A stretch of 64,000 nucleotides of DNA from an uncultured Roseobacter sp. (GTDB taxonomy: Bacteria > Pseudomonadota > Alphaproteobacteria > Rhodobacterales > Rhodobacteraceae): NCBI RefSeq assembly GCF_947495025.1, contig NZ_CANLXG010000002.1:496001-560000 (forward strand), given 5' to 3'. Positions 60,029 through 64,000 of the stretch are shown here, piece by piece. Each line of letters begins with the position of its first letter. Within the stretch, counting starts at the first letter, position 1. The position numbers were made by a program, and so were the translations under genes. The notes beneath the pieces were generated by a model. It searched no databases and was not told where the DNA came from. It saw only the letters and a program-made list of their open reading frames with translations.

Positions 60029-61423
60029 ATGGACGGCAATTTCAACGAGAACGACATCAGCCGCGTGATCGAAGCGGACCGCGCGAACGTCTGGCACCAC
60101 CTGGTTCAGCACCAGCCCTTTTTCACGGGTGCTGACCCCAAGATCATTATCGAGGGTAAAGGCCTGCGCGTCTGGGATCAGAAAGGCGTCGAGCACATTG
60201 ACGCGGTCTCCGGCGGCGTCTGGACTGTCAACGTGGGCTATGGCCGCGAAAGCATGGGCGACGCCGTGCGCGACGCCATCGTCAAAATGAACTTCTTCGG
60301 CGGCACGGTCGGCACCGTGCCCGGCGCGCTTTTTGCGGAAAAGCTCATTTCCAAAATGCCCGGCCTCGACCGCGTCTACTATGCCAACTCCGGCTCCGAG
60401 GCGAACGAAAAGGCGTTCAAACTGGTGCGCCAGATCGCGCACAAACGCTATGGCGGCAAGAAATACAAAATCCTCTACCGTGACCGCGACTATCACGGCT
60501 CCACGCTGGCCACGATGTCAGCAGGCGGCCAGGACGAGCGCAATGCGCAATACGGCCCCTTTGCCCCCGGTTTCGTGCGTGTGCCGCACTGCCTCGAATA
60601 CCGCAAACACGAGCAGGAAGGCGCGCCCGATCAGAACTACGGCGAATGGGCAGCCAACCAGATCGAGGAAGTCATCCTGCGCGAAGGCCCCGACACCGTG
60701 GGCGCGCTCTGCCTTGAGCCGGTGACAGCCGGTGGCGGCGTGATCGAGGCCCCCGACGGCTACTGGCCCCGCGTTGCCGAGATCTGCAAAAAGTACGACA
60801 TCCTGCTGCACATCGACGAGGTCGTCTGCGGCGTCGGACGGACCGGCACATGGTTCGGCTACCAGCACTACGGCATCCAGCCCGACATGGTCACCATGGC
60901 CAAGGGCGTGGCCTCGGGCTATGCGGCGATCTCTGTCCTGGCGACCACGAACGCCGTCTTTGACATGTTCATGGACGACGCGACGGATCACATGAACTAC
61001 TTCCGCGACATCTCCACCTTTGGCGGCTGCACGGCGGGTCCGGCGGCAGCACTGGAAAACATGCGCATCATCGAGGATGAGGACCTGCTCGGCAACACCG
61101 TGGCCATGGGTGACTATATGCTCGACCAACTGCGCGCGCTGCAAGACAAACACGCCGTCATCGGCGACGTGCGCGGCAAGGGCCTGTTCCTGGGCGCCGA
61201 ACTGGTGGCAGACCGCGACACCAAAGAGCCGCTGGCCGAAGCCAAGGTTCAGGCCGTTGTCAAAGACTGCATGAGCCAGGCCGTCATCATCGGTGCCACC
61301 AACCGCTCGATCCCGAGCAAGAACAACACGCTGTGCTTCTCGCCCGCCCTGATCGCGACCAAAGACGACATCAACCAGATCGTCGAAGCGGTCGACACCG
61401 CGCTGACCCGCGTGTTCAGCTGA
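60029..61423 (+). CDS. tpa: Taurine-pyruvate aminotransferase
   Basis: A 464-residue class III aminotransferase. It converts taurine and pyruvate to sulfoacetaldehyde and L-alanine. The opening DGNFNENDISRVIEADRANV and the block AVSGGVWTVNVGYGRESMGD are typical of Tpa; PLP contacts are in YYANSGSEANEKAFKLVRQ and the lysine is in PDMVTMAKGVASGYAAISVL. AAGGAAAGG precedes the ATG. It is divergent from tauABC and followed by a terminator. Codon use looks strongly biased to C-ending codons, as in highly expressed genes. Confidence 0.96.
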   Translation: MDGNFNENDISRVIEADRANVWHHLVQHQPFFTGADPKIIIEGKGLRVWDQKGVEHIDAVSGGVWTVNVGYGRESMGDAVRDAIVKMNFFGGTVGTVPGALFAEKLISKMPGLDRVYYANSGSEANEKAFKLVRQIAHKRYGGKKYKILYRDRDYHGSTLATMSAGGQDERNAQYGPFAPGFVRVPHCLEYRKHEQEGAPDQNYGEWAANQIEEVILREGPDTVGALCLEPVTAGGGVIEAPDGYWPRVAEICKKYDILLHIDEVVCGVGRTGTWFGYQHYGIQPDMVTMAKGVASGYAAISVLATTNAVFDMFMDDATDHMNYFRDISTFGGCTAGPAAALENMRIIEDEDLLGNTVAMGDYMLDQLRALQDKHAVIGDVRGKGLFLGAELVADRDTKEPLAEAKVQAVVKDCMSQAVIIGATNRSIPSKNNTLCFSPALIATKDDINQIVEAVDTALTRVFS

Positions 61424-61445
61424 CGCACACGACCTACTGCGCAGA

Positions 61446-61476
61446 AAGGCCCCGGTTTTCCGCCGGGGCCTTTTTT
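61446..61476 (+). terminator. Rho-independent terminator of tpa
   Basis: GGCCCCGG (61448-61455) pairs with CCGGGGCC (61463-61470), followed by six T (61471-61476). It lies 25 bases after the tpa stop. Confidence 0.93.
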
Positions 61477-61533
61477 GTGGGGGTGGAGGAAGATCAGCAG
61501 TCCAGGACACCACTGCAATTCGCTATATCGGGT

Positions 61534-62022
61534 TCAGGGCCTTGCCAGCATTGGCAGTATACTTCCCCATTGCGTTTCCTGAGGCTGCCTTGTTGGGGCA
61601 AATCCCAGCTTTTTATAAACTGCAATCGCCCGTGCATTGTTCGGGTGAGGGTCGGTCGCTATCACCGGTGCACCGCGATCAAAGAGAAACCTCATTCTCG
61701 CGCCGATGAAAGCTGTCCCATGCCCAACTCCGATCATGTTGGGATCGCCGATGTACTGATCGATCCCCCGCGCGCCCGTTGGAAGATGCGCAAAATGGTG
61801 CTCCTCCCACCCGTGGACGGAATAATCCTGCATGAAGGCAAATGGATGTCCATCAACAGAGACAATGCAGCGCGACACGCGGGGATCGCTTATTTCCTCA
61901 TAGCTGTAAGGTTCGTCTGAAGCCCACCATTCGCGGACATGTGGCTGCGCCTGCCACCCCAGCAGCATGGGTAGATCGCCCATCGTCACTTTGCGGAAAT
62001 TATATTTTCTGGCGGCTGTCAT
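61534..62022 (-). CDS. GNAT acetyltransferase of the AAC(6')-like group
   Basis: A 162-residue acetyltransferase. The pattern RKVTMGDLPMLLGWQAQPHV, then ARGIDQYIGDPNMIGVGHGT and the late DPHPNNARAIAVYKKLGFAP corresponds to the aminoglycoside 6'-N-acetyltransferase branch, with acetyl-CoA bound in the VGHGT loop. Many chromosomal members do not confer resistance; the natural substrate is unknown. No resistance claim can be made from sequence. It is convergent with tpa. Confidence 0.85.
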   Translation of the reverse strand: MTAARKYNFRKVTMGDLPMLLGWQAQPHVREWWASDEPYSYEEISDPRVSRCIVSVDGHPFAFMQDYSVHGWEEHHFAHLPTGARGIDQYIGDPNMIGVGHGTAFIGARMRFLFDRGAPVIATDPHPNNARAIAVYKKLGFAPTRQPQETQWGSILPMLARP

Positions 62023-62101
62023 TCCGACACTTTAGCACATCACTTCCGGGGAAAGTGTGGGCTCCGACCGGACACTCAAAACACACAACCCCGCATAATA
62101 C

Positions 62102-62461
62102 CTACCCACCCGGCGGCCCGAAAAAACCACAGATCGACATGATCAGCCCATCGGGCGACAGCGTGCCGAAATCCACGCCCGCCACAAGCATACTGCCGTC
62201 CGCCAGCGCCAGGTGCCAGGCAAAGTAAAAATTGTCATGATGGGTGCTGACGCCGCTGGTCAGTTCGATGCGCGCGCCGGGAAACTGCTTGTGTACACCG
62301 GCAATATGATCGGCCAGGGCATCGCGGCCATTCACATCGGCACCGGGATCCTGGTAGCGCCCGTCAATGTGCCAGCAAGCTGCCAGAAAATCTGCACGAT
62401 CCGTCGCATCCTCTGCCTGCCAGGCCTTCACATATGTCTCAATCAGTTGTCCAACAGACAT
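62102..62461 (-). CDS. SnoaL-like NTF2-fold protein
   Basis: A 119-residue protein with the NTF2/SnoaL fold pattern: LIETYVKAWQAEDATDRADF, then CWHIDGRYQDPGADVNGRDA and a strand-rich end (FYFAWHLALADGSMLVAGVD). Proteins of this fold are isomerases, cyclases or binding proteins; the substrate is unknown. GGAGGGAG precedes the ATG at 62461 by 7 bases. It is upstream of the acetyltransferase gene on the same strand (79 bases). The 264 bases beyond its start, up to the tauR gene, hold no gene and look A+T-rich. Confidence 0.78.
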   Translation of the reverse strand: MSVGQLIETYVKAWQAEDATDRADFLAACWHIDGRYQDPGADVNGRDALADHIAGVHKQFPGARIELTSGVSTHHDNFYFAWHLALADGSMLVAGVDFGTLSPDGLIMSICGFFGPPGG

Positions 62462-62701
62462 TGCAATACTCCCTCCGGTATGCCCGACAGTTACCACTTT
62501 TTTTGCCGGGGCGGCTCAGCTCTTTTGCTTTCGTGCTGGTTTCGCCGGCAGATTCGCCAAAGCCCGCACATCAGACTTGCAATTTTCACGATTAATGATA
62601 CAAATAGTTTCAATAATAGATATCAAAGGCGCCGCAACGCTTTGAATACTAAGTCACATCTAAGCATTTTCCTCAAAAATTAATACCAGATTGCTTCACC
62701 G

Positions 62702-62711
62702 ATAAGTCCAG
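62702..62711. promoter_or_regulatory. Candidate TauR site before the tauR gene
   Basis: ATAAGTCCAG reads CTGGACTTAT on the minus strand, which matches 9 of 10 positions of the recalled TauR consensus CTGGACYTAA. It lies 14 bases before the tauR start codon, a good position for autoregulation. A full second repeat was not found next to it. Confidence 0.45.
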
Positions 62712-62725
62712 TGTACGCTTGCCAT

Positions 62726-64000
62726 ATGGCGCTTCCGGTCGAAACTTTCTTTCTGCATCCTGATGCTCAGGGCACGCTGCAGTCGCAGATCCAGCAGATG
62801 ATCGCTCAGGGTATCCTGTCGGGACGGTTTCAGCGCGGCGAAAAACTCCCGTCGACCCGCAAGCTTGCTACCCACCTCGGGGTCAGCCGGATCACAGTGA
62901 CGATCGCCTATACCGAACTGCTGGCAAACGACTATCTCTCCTCACGCGGGCGGTCGGGGTATTATGTTTCTGAAAACGCCCCGGTCCCACCTGCTTTCGC
63001 GCCCAGTCAGGCCGGGCCCGACGCCATCGACTGGACCCGGGCCATCGGCCAGAAATTCTCTGGCGGAGACATGCCGCGCAAGCCGCCAGACTGGGCCAGC
63101 TACCGCTTTCCATTCATTTACGGCCAGGCCGATCCGTCGCTTTTTGATCACGCCAACTGGCGGATCTGCGCACTCAAAGCGCTGGGTCAGAAGGATTTCA
63201 CAGCGCTGACGACCGATTACTACGACCAGGACGACCCTCAGCTCATTGAGTTTATCGCGCGGCACACGCTGCCCAGACGTGGAATTGCAGCCCGGCCCGA
63301 GCAGATTCTGATCACACTGGGCGCTCAGAACGCACTCTGGCTGACGACGCAGATTCTGCTGACACAGCGGCGCAGGGCTGCGCTGGAAGATCCCTGCTAT
63401 CATGCACTTAGGGACATTCTGTCGCAGTCCCGCTGTCATGTCACGCCAGTGCGCGTCGACCCCGATGGCATGCCACCTGACGCCATTCCTCCGGACACAG
63501 ATGTGATCTTCACAACCCCCAGCCATCAGTGTCCCACAACCGGGACAATGCCGATGCACCGCCGGCACGATCTGCTGAAACGGGCCGCGGAGATGGATGC
63601 GCTGATCGTGGAAGATGACTATGAATTTGAGATGTCTTTTCTCAAAAGTCCGTCTCCGGCGCTCAAGAGCCTGGACGCCGACGGGCGGGTCATCTACGTG
63701 GGCAGCTTCTCAAAGTCCCTCTTTCCCGGGCTGCGGCTGGGCTATCTGGTTGGTTCAGAACCCTTCATCCGCGAAGCCCGCGCCCTGCGCGCCTCGGTCC
63801 TGAGACACCCGCCGGGACACGTCCAGCGCACCGCCGCTTACTTCCTGTCACTCGGCCACCACGACGCCCTGATCCGACGCATGGGAAACGCCCTGCATGA
63901 GCGCCGCGAGGTGATGACACGCGCCATCGCCGATCACGGCCTGCAGATTGCCGGTCAGGGGGCCAACGGCGGCTCATCTTTCTGGATGCGCGCTCCCGAG
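62726..64000 (+). CDS. tauR: TauR-like regulator (GntR/MocR family, aminotransferase-like C-terminus), partial
   Basis: The first 425 codons of a gene that runs off the right edge. It has a GntR winged helix-turn-helix (GILSGRFQRGEKLPSTRKLA, then GVSRITVTIAYTELL, residues 30-75) and a fold-type I aminotransferase-like domain with EDDYEFE and the PLP lysine in YVGSFSKSLFPGLRLGYL. TauR in relatives activates taurine genes with PLP and taurine as ligands. Its place 1.3 kb after the tpa terminator and the TauR-like sites support the name. A family such as GabR/PdxR is the alternative. Confidence 0.85.
   Translation, partial: MALPVETFFLHPDAQGTLQSQIQQMIAQGILSGRFQRGEKLPSTRKLATHLGVSRITVTIAYTELLANDYLSSRGRSGYYVSENAPVPPAFAPSQAGPDAIDWTRAIGQKFSGGDMPRKPPDWASYRFPFIYGQADPSLFDHANWRICALKALGQKDFTALTTDYYDQDDPQLIEFIARHTLPRRGIAARPEQILITLGAQNALWLTTQILLTQRRRAALEDPCYHALRDILSQSRCHVTPVRVDPDGMPPDAIPPDTDVIFTTPSHQCPTTGTMPMHRRHDLLKRAAEMDALIVEDDYEFEMSFLKSPSPALKSLDADGRVIYVGSFSKSLFPGLRLGYLVGSEPFIREARALRASVLRHPPGHVQRTAAYFLSLGHHDALIRRMGNALHERREVMTRAIADHGLQIAGQGANGGSSFWMRAPE

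Noticed and set aside
61534..62022. Aminoglycoside resistance gene
   Set aside because: The AAC(6')-like pattern only shows membership in a broad acetyltransferase branch; chromosomal members are often not resistance enzymes and no mobile context is present.

Overview
The window looks like chromosomal DNA of an alphaproteobacterium of the Rhodobacteraceae, most likely a marine Roseobacter-group species. The grounds are the gene families and their combination: TrcR (DUF1013), COQ9, an FYDLN-type acidic protein, L-malyl-CoA/beta-methylmalyl-CoA lyase, taurine-pyruvate aminotransferase with a TauR-like MocR regulator, DgcN/DgcA, and the small type of SRP RNA. Genus cannot be decided from sequence reading alone. 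No insertion sequence, prophage, CRISPR array or plasmid function was seen. Most of the window is ordinary core genome with some accessory cassettes.

Layout. 1-2.2 kb: the end of a Yej-type oligopeptide ABC transporter operon (yejB cut by the left edge, yejA). 2.3-7.3 kb: membrane cytochrome c, prephenate dehydratase, an SRPBCC protein, NudC and a CpdB-like phosphoesterase. 7.38 kb: SRP RNA. 7.5-12.3 kb: YpfJ-type metalloprotease divergent from the dnaX-ybaB-(membrane protein)-recR recombination/replication operon. 12.3-14.3 kb: TetR regulator divergent from a glutathione transferase-cupin operon. 14.4-19.5 kb: trcR, RNase T2, a quinone oxidoreductase, coq9, rpsU and a large unknown protein. 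19.6-25.9 kb: Lrp/ald pair, LysR/DUF1330 pair, a secreted peptidoglycan-binding protein, mscL, a second glutathione transferase, ytoQ. 25.9-31.1 kb: pheS and pheT, separated by a class I amidotransferase and a secreted esterase. 31.5-35.4 kb: LacI regulator, polar amino acid ABC transporter and rhodanese. 35.4-37.9 kb: rplT, rpmI, a small membrane protein and pyruvate kinase. 38.4-41.2 kb: a fatty-acid-hydroxylase/acyltransferase fusion and a secreted protein. 41.2-44.8 kb: a D-amino-acid/D-glutamate cluster (dgcN, dgcA, D-amino-acid transaminase, MaoC hydratase). 45-50.6 kb: mcl1, DUF302, Lrp-LysE pair, accA, GntR regulator, YgjP-like protease, FYDLN protein. 50.7 kb: tRNA-Ala(GGC). 51-56 kb: parvulin, aldehyde dehydrogenase, DEAD-box helicase. 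56-64 kb: taurine uptake (tauABC), tpa, two small enzymes and a TauR-like regulator cut by the right edge.

How the genes work together. Taurine imported by TauABC would be transaminated with pyruvate by Tpa to sulfoacetaldehyde and alanine; alanine dehydrogenase (20.2 kb) can return the alanine to pyruvate. The next enzyme, Xsc, is not in the window and may lie beyond the right edge behind tauR. Mcl1 belongs to acetyl-CoA assimilation by the ethylmalonyl-CoA pathway and AccA to fatty acid synthesis. DgcN and DgcA would convert D-glutamate to N-acetyl-L-glutamate, next to a D-amino-acid transaminase. These are family-based inferences.

The most interesting non-routine items are the hydroxylase-acyltransferase fusion, the D-glutamate cluster, an unrecognised 376-residue protein at 18.4-19.5 kb, a polytopic membrane protein inside the dnaX-recR operon, the TauC permease with a large N-terminal extension, and several well-formed operator-like palindromes in divergent promoter regions. 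I found no convincing wholly new multi-gene system.
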